Shown here piece after piece: positions 24,101-32,703 of a DNA stretch of 64,000 nt (position 1 is its first letter; each line of letters opens with the position of its first letter). Source of the DNA: Flavobacterium sp. LC2016-23. GTDB taxonomy: Bacteria > Bacteroidota > Bacteroidia > Flavobacteriales > Flavobacteriaceae. The notes under the pieces are model-generated. The model was given only the letters and a program-made list of their open reading frames with translations. It had not been told where the DNA came from and searched no databases. A program made the position numbers and the translations under genes. The DNA is taken from positions 1 through 64,000 of the forward strand of contig NZ_WKKE01000029.1 of assembly GCF_009674775.1 (NCBI RefSeq). Reading direction: 5' to 3'.

Positions 24101-25186
24101 GGTGATACCTGTAATAATAAGATTATTTTGTTTATCAACTTTTAGTCCTTTTATTCCATCATAGCTTTCTCCTCCATAATAGGTTCCCCATATCCTTTGT
24201 CCATTGGAATCAAATTTTGCAATTATTCCGTCAAAATCATTACTTTTTGTAGTTTGATATGCTCCTGATGAGGCAAAAATACCCGAAGAGCTGGTTGAAC
24301 ATCCCGTAAAATAAATATTTCCAAAACTGTCAGAATCGATATCTGAAAAAATATTATTATCTCCATCTCCATAGTAAGTTCCCCAAAGCCTTGTCGGTAC
24401 AGGATCAATAATCACCGTTTTATCAGAAACCGATTCTGAACCGGTAAAACCGTAAACTTCTTTTTTAATCTTTCGGTATGCAATAGAAATCTCCTTTTTA
24501 CCAGTCTCATCTTCAATCCAGCTCGCCGGAAGTGTTTCTTCCATTTTTCCAAAGCGAACATTCATCCGGATTTTGTTATCTGCTAAATCAGTTTCAGCAC
24601 CCTTAAATTTTAATTGAATATCAGAGATCTTTCCTTTTGGATGAATAACAAAATTGTATTCAACGACTTTTTCAGGATCATTCGGAATCGTAAAAACTAC
24701 ATCGATATTCGGATAGATATTCTTGTACGTGATCTGTTTGTACTGATGTACGCCTATAATTCCCTCAGGTTTGTTTGGGATATTATAATAATTGTCAAAA
24801 TCCGTTGATTTGTGATCTGTAAGCAATTCCACTTTGGAATTTGAGTTTACAAAGTCAATATCTATTCGGTGAAACAGGTATTCTAAAGTATAATCAGGCT
24901 GTTCTGTTCTATCTTTGTCAGGTATTCCGGAAGGATTTGTTTTTGAGGTATTAGAGCGTACAATCGGTGTTTTTTTTACTTCATAAATGTCATAAGAAAA
25001 ACCATTTTTGCGTAACTGAACATTCAAGCCTCCTGTGTTTAATAAATATTTAACGGCATTGTTGGGCCTGCCTTTCTGGTCTGTAATCTGACCTTTGTTT
25101 TCCTTAAAACCTATAGATTGATTTTTGTTTTGTGCCAAAACAGGCATAAAAATCAGCAGTAATAAAAAAAGTAAAATTCGCTTCAT
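21128..25186 (-). CDS. type IX-secreted SBBP/Ig-like repeat protein with gliding-associated C-terminal domain
   Basis: A 1352-residue cell-surface or secreted protein. The order is a Sec signal (MKRILLFLLLLIFMPVLAQ); an N-terminal domain of about 240 residues (DUF7948-like, IGFKENKGQITDQKGRP); about seven SBBP-type beta-propeller repeats (RIWGTYYGGES, LIWSTYVGGESDD and similar) to about 720; a PKD/Ig-like segment (SGTNYFWTGPNGFTSTEQNP and onward); an HYR-like segment with TDACAGTITG; five tandem Ig-like CHU repeats of about 75 residues sharing C...KWYD...YYASQT...CESER; and finally the gliding motility-associated C-terminal domain (FFTPNNDGHNDTWTI, RIFDRYGKFIKELL, WDGTYIGNNEPASDYWFVV). That last domain is the type B signal for T9SS export. 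Probably an adhesin or surface enzyme scaffold. No catalytic motif was seen. Confidence 0.93.
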   Translation of the reverse strand: MKRILLFLLLLIFMPVLAQNKNQSIGFKENKGQITDQKGRPNNAVKYLLNTGGLNVQLRKNGFSYDIYEVKKTPIVRSNTSKTNPSGIPDKDRTEQPDYTLEYLFHRIDIDFVNSNSKVELLTDHKSTDFDNYYNIPNKPEGIIGVHQYKQITYKNIYPNIDVVFTIPNDPEKVVEYNFVIHPKGKISDIQLKFKGAETDLADNKIRMNVRFGKMEETLPASWIEDETGKKEISIAYRKIKKEVYGFTGSESVSDKTVIIDPVPTRLWGTYYGDGDNNIFSDIDSDSFGNIYFTGCSTSSSGIFASSGAYQTTKSNDFDGIIAKFDSNGQRIWGTYYGGESYDGIKGLKVDKQNNLIITGITLSKTNIATNNSYRSVMNNNAKDAFLAKFNASGAILWASYFGGFGENSATDIDVDINNNIYIVGNTTSSTNVSINNNFQTLLNHNNDTYSIYNDGFLAKFNPDGNLIWSTYVGGESDDFITTIKVDSNYLVLGGDTTSKSYIATPGTFQQALYGQHSNSGIIFKFNLNGNRIWSTYYGGESGINYIRSIETDDENNIYFGGQTYSKYNIATPNSFDEFNQEYERGFIAKLNNNGQRMWGTYFGSATIITSLKFNNNKIYIGGMAGSMGSNSVPITTPCAFKRNFDTDGYLGRFSKDGKLEFGTAVGGYGQYSANKICFTNNNIIIGGDTFGDKVLTDANSYQKNMLGNTSFYLIKFQDNNTTGVPDPASNSPVCIGKTLELKASGGTNYFWTGPNGFTSTEQNPILTNVTIMNSGKYSCLITGTAGCDGTGDVTVVIGDTEAPVPDLENLTTITGDCTTTITTFPTATDACAGTITGTTTDPLSYNLPGTYTIVWNYDDGNGNKSHQNQTITISSQPLPAVTSPQNFCIQENATINNISVTNGQNIKWYDAATAGTLLANTTVLQNGQTYYASQTINGCESERAAVTIKIQDSPLPTGDANQPFCTGQNPTLNSISVNGEDKKWYDALTNGNNLPDNTSLQNGKTYYVSQTLNLCESKRLAITISVQNTPSIPTGDLNPKFCKSENATLNSIDLNGQNIKWYDTTIAAGTLPSTTLLENNKTYYASQTIGCESERVPVLVKIYDTPFPSGINDQQFCIDEKATIANLNFTGTASKWYDAPANGNILPETTLLQNGIYYATQTLNNCESERFPVSVKIQETQRPMIDFPQVFCIQQNSSIEKIKINGERIKWYDRAIGGMILSESTPLENGLTYYASQTINDCESERTPVTIKILGAKTAECINYVDELPFPKFFTPNNDGHNDTWTIDFNYLAPNSSIRIFDRYGKFIKELLKNTEWDGTYIGNNEPASDYWFVVTRLNGTEFRSHFSLKR
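21415..22560 (-). repeat. five tandem Ig-like CHU repeats within the secreted protein gene
   Basis: Five units of about 225 bp each encode FC(x)n...N-G-(x)n-KWYD...L-(x)n-TYY(A/V)SQT-(x)n-CESER...V-x-I-K-I. Each unit has two Cys, one near each end, so disulphide-locked Ig domains are likely. The units have clearly diverged at the DNA level, so the array is old rather than a fresh expansion. Confidence 0.8.
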
Positions 25187-25331
25187 AAGTAAGATTTATA
25201 GCGTCGCAAATGTAATTAAATATCTACTAAATAAGTCTAAAAGTTCCGGTTTCAAAATACAAACATATCCTCCTGAATCTTTTCCTGAAAAGATTATAAA
25301 TATCCCGTATTTTTGCAGAAAATAATTCCCT

Positions 25332-27536
25332 TTGAAAACCAAGCTTTTTGTAATCACGCCTCCATTTACGCAACTGAATACTCCGTATCCGGCAACCGCT
25401 TATATCAAAGGGTTTCTGAATACCAAAAATGTAGCAGCGGTCCAGGCCGATTTGGGTATTGATGTGATTTTGGAATTGTTTTCGAAGAAAGGACTAATAG
25501 ATTTGTTTCAGGTTTCATGTTCCAGGTTTGAAGTTGTTGGAAATGAAATCTCGGATAATTCGAAGCGTATTTTTGCTTTACAGGACGAATACATCAAAAC
25601 GATTGATGCCGTTATTCAGTTTCTGCAGGGGAAAAATCCAACTTTGGCGTTGCAGATTTGTCAGGAAGATTTTCTGCCGGAAGCTTCCCGGTTTGCACAA
25701 TTGGAAGAACTCGACTGGGCTTTCGGAACAATGGGAACTCAGGACAAAGCGAAACATTTAGCGACTTTATACCTTGAAGATATTTCGGATTTTATTGTGG
25801 AATGTGTCGATGAAAATTTTGGCTTCAGCCGCTATGCCGAACGTTTAGGCCGAAGTGCCAACTCGTTTGATGAATTGTACGAAGCCCTGCAACAAAAACC
25901 GACGTATATTGATGCGATTTTAATTTCGGTACTGAAAGCTAAAATCGAAGCTGTTCATCCTACTTTATTTTTGATTTCAGTTCCCTTTCCCGGGAATTTA
26001 TACAGCGCTTTTAGATGTGCGCAATGGGTAAAACAAAACCATCCCGAAATTAAAATTTCGATGGGAGGAGGTTTCCCAAACACCGAATTGCGTTCTCTTT
26101 CGGATGCCCGTGTTTTTGAGTTTTTCGATTTTATTACGCTGGATGATGGAGAGGTGCCTATTGAAGAGTTAATATTCAATTTAGAAAACCCAAATTCCAA
26201 TTCTTATAAAAGAACTTTTTTGCTGGAAAACGGAAAAGTGGTTTACAAAAACAATTCGTTAAAACACGATTACAAACAAGCCTACGTTGGAACGCCCGAT
26301 TATTCTGATTTGCCTTTGGATAAATACATTTCGGTAATCGAAATCGTAAATCCGATGCATCGAATGTGGAGCGACGGACGCTGGAACAAACTCACTATGG
26401 CCCACGGCTGCTATTGGGGAAAATGTACTTTTTGTGATATTTCTTTAGATTATATAAAAGTATACGAGCCTGTTGCGGCTAATTTGTTGTGTGACCGAAT
26501 GGAAGACCTGATGCAGCAAACAGGGCAGAATGGTTTTCATTTTGTAGATGAAGCGGCCCCTCCGGCACTGATGCGTGCTTTGGCGCTGGAAATTTTACGT
26601 CGAAAGTTGGCCGTTACCTGGTGGACGAACATTCGTTTCGAAAAAAGCTTCTCTGCTGATTTATGCCTGTTGTTGAAAGCTTCGGGTTGTATCGCGGTTT
26701 CCGGCGGCCTGGAAGTGGCTTCCGATCGATTGTTGAAATTAATCGACAAAGGCGTAACCGTAGAACAGGTTGCAAAAGTAACCCGAAATTTTACCGAGGC
26801 CGGCATCATGGTGCATGCGTACCTGATGTACGGATATCCGACACAAACGATTCAGGAAACGGTTGACAGCCTCGAAATGGTGCGTCAGTTGTTTGAAGCG
26901 GGAATTTTACAATCCGGATTCTGGCATCAGTTTGCCATGACGGCGCATAGTCCGGTTGGCTTGTATCCGGAGAAATTTGGTGTTACAAAAGCAACGGAAG
27001 CCATTGGAACTTTTGCCAATAACGATATTGATTATACCGATGCTACAGGAATCAATCACGATAAATTTAGTTTTGGATTAAAGAAGTCCCTTTTCAATTT
27101 CATGCACGGAATCTGTTTTGATTACGAATTACAGGACTGGTTTGACTTTAAAATTCCGAAAACCAAAATTGGCCCTGACTTTATTTTTAATGCACTCGAA
27201 GAAGGAAATGATTTCAATACGAAACCCAATGCAAAAGTGGTTTGGTTAGGAGGGAAGCCTTCTTTGGAATACTTTACCAAATCTAAAAAAGGACAGAGCT
27301 GGGAAATGATGACGCTGACTTTTCACGATAAAAAAGAAAGTTTTACCATTCAGACTAATAAAAATGAAGGGGACTGGCTGGTAGAAATTCTGAAAAAAAT
27401 CACGGTTTCCAATAACAAACATTATACTTTTCAGGAAGTAAAAGCAGATTTTGAAACCGAGTTTGAAGATTTTGAATTGTTTTGGTATTCAAAACCTGTC
27501 AACACTTTACGCGAATTTGGGTTGTTGGTTTTGTAA
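25332..27536 (+). CDS. B12-binding-like radical SAM protein with C-x4-C-x2-C motif
   Basis: A 734-residue radical SAM enzyme. The best start is TTG at 25332 (MKTKLFVITPPFTQLNTPYP), which reads straight into the conserved beginning of the cobalamin-binding-like domain. No ATG is close. The Rossmann-like N-terminal half (about 1-300) has AFRCAQWVKQNHPEIKISMGGGFPNTEL and ITLDDGE, typical of the B12-binding subgroup. The cluster motif near residue 358 is GCYWGKCTFCDI, i.e. C-x4-C-x2-C rather than C-x3-C-x2-C. SAM-binding sequence follows (SGGLEVASDRLLKLIDKGV). The C-terminal roughly 150 residues are unassigned. No RiPP precursor or tailoring gene is nearby. Its substrate is unknown. It converges on the MBL gene with no gap. 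Confidence 0.88.
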   Translation: MKTKLFVITPPFTQLNTPYPATAYIKGFLNTKNVAAVQADLGIDVILELFSKKGLIDLFQVSCSRFEVVGNEISDNSKRIFALQDEYIKTIDAVIQFLQGKNPTLALQICQEDFLPEASRFAQLEELDWAFGTMGTQDKAKHLATLYLEDISDFIVECVDENFGFSRYAERLGRSANSFDELYEALQQKPTYIDAILISVLKAKIEAVHPTLFLISVPFPGNLYSAFRCAQWVKQNHPEIKISMGGGFPNTELRSLSDARVFEFFDFITLDDGEVPIEELIFNLENPNSNSYKRTFLLENGKVVYKNNSLKHDYKQAYVGTPDYSDLPLDKYISVIEIVNPMHRMWSDGRWNKLTMAHGCYWGKCTFCDISLDYIKVYEPVAANLLCDRMEDLMQQTGQNGFHFVDEAAPPALMRALALEILRRKLAVTWWTNIRFEKSFSADLCLLLKASGCIAVSGGLEVASDRLLKLIDKGVTVEQVAKVTRNFTEAGIMVHAYLMYGYPTQTIQETVDSLEMVRQLFEAGILQSGFWHQFAMTAHSPVGLYPEKFGVTKATEAIGTFANNDIDYTDATGINHDKFSFGLKKSLFNFMHGICFDYELQDWFDFKIPKTKIGPDFIFNALEEGNDFNTKPNAKVVWLGGKPSLEYFTKSKKGQSWEMMTLTFHDKKESFTIQTNKNEGDWLVEILKKITVSNNKHYTFQEVKADFETEFEDFELFWYSKPVNTLREFGLLVL

Positions 27537-28301
27537 TCAATACTCCACACATTCCCCATCATTCGGAACCACTGTTTTTGACATCAGATTATTTTGTATC
27601 AGGGCCTGTTTTAGCTCTTCTCTCGTGGTGGGACAATGATTTAAAGCTTCCAGATGATTGGCGAAAACTTTCCCCGGCGCAAGGACGGCAAATTTCAGGA
27701 TATCATCCATTCGCATTAATAATGGCTGGCCAATATCTAATCGTGCCGTACCGCAGGCGACTGTTGCAATGTCAGGTTTCAGCTCGGTCAGTACTTTTTG
27801 TACATGCTCTGTAAAAATGGTATCGGAACTAATGTAAACCGATTTTTCATTTTGAAGTTCGATATGAAAACCCATAACATTTCCCATCAGTTTTGCAATA
27901 AAACCATAACCGTGCTTTGCGGGTATACCAGTGATTTTGCCATCCAGAAAATGCTGTGGTTCCCAGTAATCCAATGTCTGAATAATAGTTAAACCTCTTT
28001 GGGTAAGTGCTTTTTCGTCTTTGATACTGCAGATTACCGGAATCGATTTTCTTTTCAGGAAAACTTCCCCGGCTTTATCAATATGATCCGGATGCAAATG
28101 TGTAATCAGGCAATGCGTTACCTTACTAAGGATATCCCTGCTGTTTTTGGGCAGTGCGGTAAGCGGGTTTCTTTTGGGCTTGTAACGGAATAGCGTAAAT
28201 GGCGCAATAGTTTTTCTTTTCCCCAGCATGGGATCAATTAAGATCACGTGCTTTTCTGTTTCAATAACCAAAGTCGCGTTACGCAAATGATGCAGTTTCA
28301 T
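27537..28301 (-). CDS. MBL fold metallo-hydrolase
   Basis: A 254-residue metallo-beta-lactamase fold hydrolase of the UlaG/YycJ-like soluble group. The opening MKLHHLRNATLVIETEKHVILIDPML is typical of the L-ascorbate-6-phosphate lactonase/NAPE-PLD-like branch. The zinc motif THLHPDHIDKAG is at residues 67-78, followed by later metal-binding His/Asp (AKHGYGF, YISSDTIFTEH, ANHLEALNHCPTTREEL). There is no signal peptide, so it is cytoplasmic. The stop codon abuts the stop of the radical SAM gene on the other strand with no intervening base. The substrate is not predictable. Confidence 0.9.
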   Translation of the reverse strand: MKLHHLRNATLVIETEKHVILIDPMLGKRKTIAPFTLFRYKPKRNPLTALPKNSRDILSKVTHCLITHLHPDHIDKAGEVFLKRKSIPVICSIKDEKALTQRGLTIIQTLDYWEPQHFLDGKITGIPAKHGYGFIAKLMGNVMGFHIELQNEKSVYISSDTIFTEHVQKVLTELKPDIATVACGTARLDIGQPLLMRMDDILKFAVLAPGKVFANHLEALNHCPTTREELKQALIQNNLMSKTVVPNDGECVEY

Positions 28302-28359
28302 ATCCTGTAAGTTTGTTTGATACTAAAAATACAAAATTATATAGTTTTAAGTGTAAAAA

Positions 28360-29040
28360 TTACATTGTAAATCTAAAACCGATTCCGTGTAAGTTTTCAA
28401 TGGAAATTCCTTTTTCATTAGCCAGAATCTTTCGAAGGCGGGAAATAAAGACATCCAGGCTTCGTCCCATAAAATAATCATCGTCACCCCATAGCGAAGT
28501 AAGGATTTGCTGTCTTTTTAAAACCAGGTTTTTATTGTCCACAAAGAGTTTCAAAAGTTCAGATTCACGCTGTGTCAGACTAATTTTTTCCGTTTCATTA
28601 AAAAGGATAAAATTTTGGGTATCAAACTGATATTTGCCAATTTCGTAAACAGATTTTTTGATCCCGTTTTTCTGTGAACGCTTTAGGAAAATTTCGATTT
28701 TCAGCAGTAATTCTTCAATACTAAAAGGCTTGATGAGGTAATCATCGGCACCTAAACGCAGGCCTTTTATGCGGTCTTCTTTCAAAGTTTTGGCAGAAAG
28801 AAAAATAATAGGAACATCTACATCAATTTTCCGGATCGCAGTTGCCAGTTCAAAGCCATCCATTTTTGGCATCATGATATCCAGAATACAAATGTCAAAA
28901 ACTTCCTCTTTGAAAGCTTCTAAACTTAATTTTCCGTTAGAACAATGCGTGACTTTATACTTGTTTTGTTCCAGATTATCTTTGGTCAGAAACGCTAATG
29001 TTTCATCATCTTCGGCGTATAAAATTTTAAACTGTTTCAT
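28360..29040 (-). CDS. OmpR-family response regulator
   Basis: A 226-residue transcriptional regulator. The N-terminal receiver has acidic Asp11/Asp12, phospho-acceptor Asp54 (FDICILDIMMPKMDGFE) and the Thr/Lys switch in FLSAKTLKEDR and DDYLIKPFS. The C-terminal winged helix (about 130-226) has KISLTQRESELLKLFVDN and DVFISRLRKILANE. Its start overlaps the end of the kinase gene by 4 bp (ATGA), so the pair is translationally coupled. Target genes are unknown; the DUF1573 gene lies divergently upstream of the kinase. Confidence 0.95.
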   Translation of the reverse strand: MKQFKILYAEDDETLAFLTKDNLEQNKYKVTHCSNGKLSLEAFKEEVFDICILDIMMPKMDGFELATAIRKIDVDVPIIFLSAKTLKEDRIKGLRLGADDYLIKPFSIEELLLKIEIFLKRSQKNGIKKSVYEIGKYQFDTQNFILFNETEKISLTQRESELLKLFVDNKNLVLKRQQILTSLWGDDDYFMGRSLDVFISRLRKILANEKGISIENLHGIGFRFTM

Positions 29041-30299
29041 TTTTTATAAGGAATTGTCAGCGTTATCGTAATACCTTTTTCTAAATTATTCGTGGCATTT
29101 ATTTTCCAATATTGTAAGTTACAAATTTCTTTTACATAATACAACCCAAGACCAAATCCATTTACTTCGTTACTCTTCTCATTCTGAACGCGATAGAATT
29201 TATCAAAAACAGAAGCGATATTTTTAGGTGAAATTCCAATTCCGTTATCAATAAATTCTAATTTCAAAAACTGGTTTTCTTTGGAAATACGAATGAGAAT
29301 TTCCGATTTTTCATTGCAGTATTTTACCGCATTGTCCAGTAAGTTATACACTAAATTGGTAAAATGAAAAACATCAGTTTCTATGCTGCAATCAGGATCA
29401 TTTGTTTCTATTCCAATATTGGCTTCCGGATATTTTAGCTGAATATTCGTAATTGTCTCTTCAATAACCGGAACAATTAAAACCAATTCTGTTTTTAACT
29501 CCAAAGAGGTATGATCCGATTTAGCTACATTCAGGATCTTTTCAATGTGATTGTTCAGTTTATGGCTCTGATTGATAATGATATCGGTATACGTGTGGAG
29601 CTTTTTATCATCTTTAATAGCATTCTGTTCAATTAAATACTGGGAAGCAATTAAGATAGAAGACAGAGGTGTCTTAAATTCATGCGTCATATTATTGATA
29701 AAATCACGCTGTAATTCGGAATATTTTTTTTGCTGCAAAAGTGTAAAAATCGAATACACATAAATCAGTAAAATAAGAATCAGCACGGTAGAAAGTATAA
29801 ACCAAAAACGCATTGAACTAAATAAATAAGTCGTTTCATTGGGAAAACGAACGGCGAAATAATACACCAGATTTTTGTGCTTTGGAAAGTAAACCGTTTG
29901 TTTTGATTTTCCTTTCTGGGACAGTGAAATATAATTGCCATAAACCATTTCATCGCTCTGGCAGTTGTACATCGCGTATTCAAAATCAGTGGTAATGTTC
30001 ATTTTTTTGAATTCTGATTTTAAATAAAATTCTAAAATATCAGGCTCAAAATCATTTTCGACATTAACGATATAATAATCATTGGCAATTTTCTGAACCG
30101 GATTTACCGCCGGCAATTCGTGATTCGTTCCTTCATAGAGTTTTCGGGCGACTTCAAGTAAAGCAATATGTGCTTTCTGGCTCAGTTTTTTTTGTTCGAG
30201 ATTGAAGGCTTCTTTGGTCCATAGTAATTGTGCGACCAGTATGCTGATAATAGCCACAAGTCCAAGGAGGATAATGCTGTTGAGTTTATTTATTTTCAA
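29037..30299 (-). CDS. sensor histidine kinase
   Basis: A 420-residue membrane kinase. TM1 is at about 8-27 and TM2 at about 163-188, enclosing a periplasmic sensor of about 135 residues with no recognised fold. There is no HAMP domain. The H-box is FINNMTHEFKTPLSSI with His206. The ATPase domain has the N-box (NLVYNLLDNAVKYC), G1 (EFIDNGIGISPKNI), F-box (VFDKFYR) and G2 (VNGFGLGLYYVKEIC). It phosphorylates the coupled OmpR-type regulator. The architecture is common in Bacteroidetes two-component systems. Confidence 0.95.
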   Translation of the reverse strand: MKINKLNSIILLGLVAIISILVAQLLWTKEAFNLEQKKLSQKAHIALLEVARKLYEGTNHELPAVNPVQKIANDYYIVNVENDFEPDILEFYLKSEFKKMNITTDFEYAMYNCQSDEMVYGNYISLSQKGKSKQTVYFPKHKNLVYYFAVRFPNETTYLFSSMRFWFILSTVLILILLIYVYSIFTLLQQKKYSELQRDFINNMTHEFKTPLSSILIASQYLIEQNAIKDDKKLHTYTDIIINQSHKLNNHIEKILNVAKSDHTSLELKTELVLIVPVIEETITNIQLKYPEANIGIETNDPDCSIETDVFHFTNLVYNLLDNAVKYCNEKSEILIRISKENQFLKLEFIDNGIGISPKNIASVFDKFYRVQNEKSNEVNGFGLGLYYVKEICNLQYWKINATNNLEKGITITLTIPYKK

Positions 30300-30461
30300 A
30301 AGAAATCAGATTTACAGGTGTAATATTAGTCAAAATTTAAATTAAAAACACCCATTAACAGGTCATTAACAAACATTTGAAACCACTTAACACGCCATTG
30401 AATTCTTACAAAGTACCTTTGAAATATAAAATGTAACCATTAACCATTTAAATAAAATACG

Positions 30462-30884
30462 ATGAAAATTATAAAAATTTCGATGTTGGCTTTAGTTTTA
30501 GGATTAATGTCCTTTTCAGCAATTGCTCCGGTAAAAACACTAGTTTCTAATGTGAAAAAAGAAACGACAAAAACAACAGCTGCTACGATTGTATGGAAAG
30601 CTGAAACGATTGATGTTGGTGAAATTCCACAAGGAACTCCAAAAGCAATTGTATATGAATTTAAAAATACCGGAAAAACAGCCGTTGTTATTACAAGTGT
30701 TCAGGGGTCATGTGGCTGCACAGCAACAGATTATACCAAAGAGCCCGTTTTACCTGGTAAATCGGCTAAGGTGACTGCTACTTATAATGCAGCTAATAAA
30801 GGCGGATTCACTAAAACAGTTACGGTAACTACAAGCGCAGAGACAACACCAAAAATCCTTACTTTAAAAGGAACGGTGATCTAA
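30462..30884 (+). CDS. DUF1573 domain exported protein
   Basis: A 140-residue exported protein with a Sec signal (MKIIKISMLALVLGLMSFSAIAP) and one DUF1573 Ig-like domain, shown by KAETIDVGEIPQGTPKAIVYEFKNTGKTAVVIT, QGSCGCTATDYTK and PVLPGKSAKVTATYNA. The Cys-Gly-Cys pair is the family hallmark. Such proteins are abundant in Bacteroidetes and function is mostly unknown. It diverges from the histidine kinase with about 160 bp between, so it is a candidate target of that system. A strong terminator follows. Confidence 0.92.
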   Translation: MKIIKISMLALVLGLMSFSAIAPVKTLVSNVKKETTKTTAATIVWKAETIDVGEIPQGTPKAIVYEFKNTGKTAVVITSVQGSCGCTATDYTKEPVLPGKSAKVTATYNAANKGGFTKTVTVTTSAETTPKILTLKGTVI

Positions 30885-30910
30885 AATAAAAGGTTGAGAT
30901 TATAAAGGGG

Positions 30911-30950
30911 AAAACTCCGGATATGTAATGTATCCGGAGTTTTTTTTTTT
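30911..30950 (+). terminator. terminator after DUF1573 gene
   Basis: AAAACTCCGGATA / TATCCGGAGTTTT, a 13-bp perfect stem with a 7-nt loop, then at least ten T residues. Confidence 0.93.
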
Positions 30951-31037
30951 CATAATGTTGTTGTTAAGTCGGTATTTATTTTTTTGCAAAAGAGATGTTA
31001 TTGTAAAAACTTGTTTATTTTTATTAAAAATATAAGT

Positions 31038-32621
31038 ATGAAAATTTTATATCCGCTAGCCGCATTGATGATGCTTTTTATGGTTGTTTCCTGTAATTCT
31101 AAATCCAGTGATAAGGAAGGCAACCCAAAAAATGCTGCAGAGCAAATAGTTCCCGAACTTAAAATACCGATAGACAGTGTTGCTATTTCTAAATTTTATC
31201 AGACGTATCCGAAATTGGTTAAATTTCAGGGAGATGTTTTAGCGCTTTATAAGAAAAAAGGTTCTATTCAGTTATGGCTGGATAATAAAGGAATCGTTGA
31301 GTTTGGAAGTACTTTATTCAATAAGTACAAAGGACTGGAAGAAGAAGGATTGAAAGCCAATTTTCCGTATAATGAAAAAATAAACCCCATTTTTGAACGC
31401 ATTTCAGACAATAAATTATCTCAGGCAGATACCGATCTGATGATTACAAACCTATATTTCTATTATGCGGAAAAAGTGTTTAGCGGTGTAGACGAAAAAA
31501 CATCAACCTCTTTACAATGGCTTTTACCCCGTAAAAAAGTAAATTATCAGGCGTTTTCAGATTCTATTTTCGAACATGCTACAATCAATGATGATAATAA
31601 AAGTAAAATGTTCAGTCAATATTATAAACTTCGTGATGCACTTAAAAAATATCGCGAAATTGAGAAAAAAGGAGGATGGAAAACGATTGAAGCCGGAGAG
31701 GATTTTAAAAATTTAAAACCTGGAGATTCAGCAGCAGCAATAGCGCAGATCAGAGAAAGGCTTGCGGTAACAGGAGAACTAAAAGAAAACAACAAAAGCG
31801 CCGTTTGCGATTCGATTTTAATTGCTGCGATGAAAAACTACGAAATACATCACGGAAAGACACCTAAGAATATTATTTTAAAGGAGCATATTGAGGATCT
31901 GAATGTTCCTGTTGCCGAAAGAATCAAAACCATTATCGCAAACATGGAACGTTGCCGATGGATCGACCCCGAACTGGAAAAAGGGAAAGAATACATTGAA
32001 GTCAATATTCCGGAGTTTAGACTCTACCTGATTCGCAATCATGAAATTAGTTTTGTTTCAGCCGTTGTGGTTGGAAAAGCCATGACCAAAACCGTTATTT
32101 TCAGCGGCATGATGAGCAATATTGTTTTCAGTCCGTATTGGAATGTGCCCCAGAGCATTATTAATAAGGAGATCAAACCCGGTATGGCTAAAAACAAAAA
32201 TTATCTGTCAGAAAAACATTTAGAATGGAACAATGGTGCCGTTCGACAAGCACCGGGCGTAAATAATTCCCTTGGTCTGGTAAAATTTTTATTTCCAAAT
32301 TCAAACAATATCTATTTGCATGATACGCCAGCCAAAAGTTTGTTCGAAAGAGAAAGCAGGGCGTTTAGTCATGGCTGTGTGCGTGTAGCAAAACCAAGAG
32401 AATTAGCGATCGAACTATTACAAAATGACCCGAAATGGACACCCGCACGAATTGATAAGGCCATGCATGCCGGTAAAGAAAGCTGGTATACACTAAAAAA
32501 GAAAGTACCCGTTTATATCGGTTATTTTACCGCCTGGGTAGACCGGGAAGGACAATTGAATTTCTATAACGATGTGTACAGCAGAGACGAAAGCCTGATC
32601 AAATTACTGACTGAAGAATAA
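31038..32621 (+). CDS. L,D-transpeptidase (YcbB-like) lipoprotein
   Basis: A 527-residue envelope enzyme that should form 3-3 cross-links or anchor proteins in peptidoglycan. The ATG at 31038 gives a lipoprotein signal (MKILYPLAALMMLFMVVSCNSK). The frame opening at 30984 would bury it. The N-terminal scaffold (about 50-230) and a peptidoglycan-binding-like segment (KPGDSAAAIAQIRERLAVTG) precede the YkuD domain (about 310-480). It has VNIPEFRLYLIRNHE, VVVGKAMTKT and the catalytic FSHGCVRVAKP, whose Cys is the nucleophile, preceded by LHDTPAKSLFERE. Domain order matches the E. coli YcbB (LdtD) group, but with a lipid anchor. Confidence 0.93.
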   Translation: MKILYPLAALMMLFMVVSCNSKSSDKEGNPKNAAEQIVPELKIPIDSVAISKFYQTYPKLVKFQGDVLALYKKKGSIQLWLDNKGIVEFGSTLFNKYKGLEEEGLKANFPYNEKINPIFERISDNKLSQADTDLMITNLYFYYAEKVFSGVDEKTSTSLQWLLPRKKVNYQAFSDSIFEHATINDDNKSKMFSQYYKLRDALKKYREIEKKGGWKTIEAGEDFKNLKPGDSAAAIAQIRERLAVTGELKENNKSAVCDSILIAAMKNYEIHHGKTPKNIILKEHIEDLNVPVAERIKTIIANMERCRWIDPELEKGKEYIEVNIPEFRLYLIRNHEISFVSAVVVGKAMTKTVIFSGMMSNIVFSPYWNVPQSIINKEIKPGMAKNKNYLSEKHLEWNNGAVRQAPGVNNSLGLVKFLFPNSNNIYLHDTPAKSLFERESRAFSHGCVRVAKPRELAIELLQNDPKWTPARIDKAMHAGKESWYTLKKKVPVYIGYFTAWVDREGQLNFYNDVYSRDESLIKLLTEE

Positions 32622-32703
32622 GTTGCAGTAGTAAGAAAAAGGCAACAAATTATTTTACAAAAGAAAAGCTATAGAAATAATTAGTTGGAAAAAAAAGGCT
32701 TAT

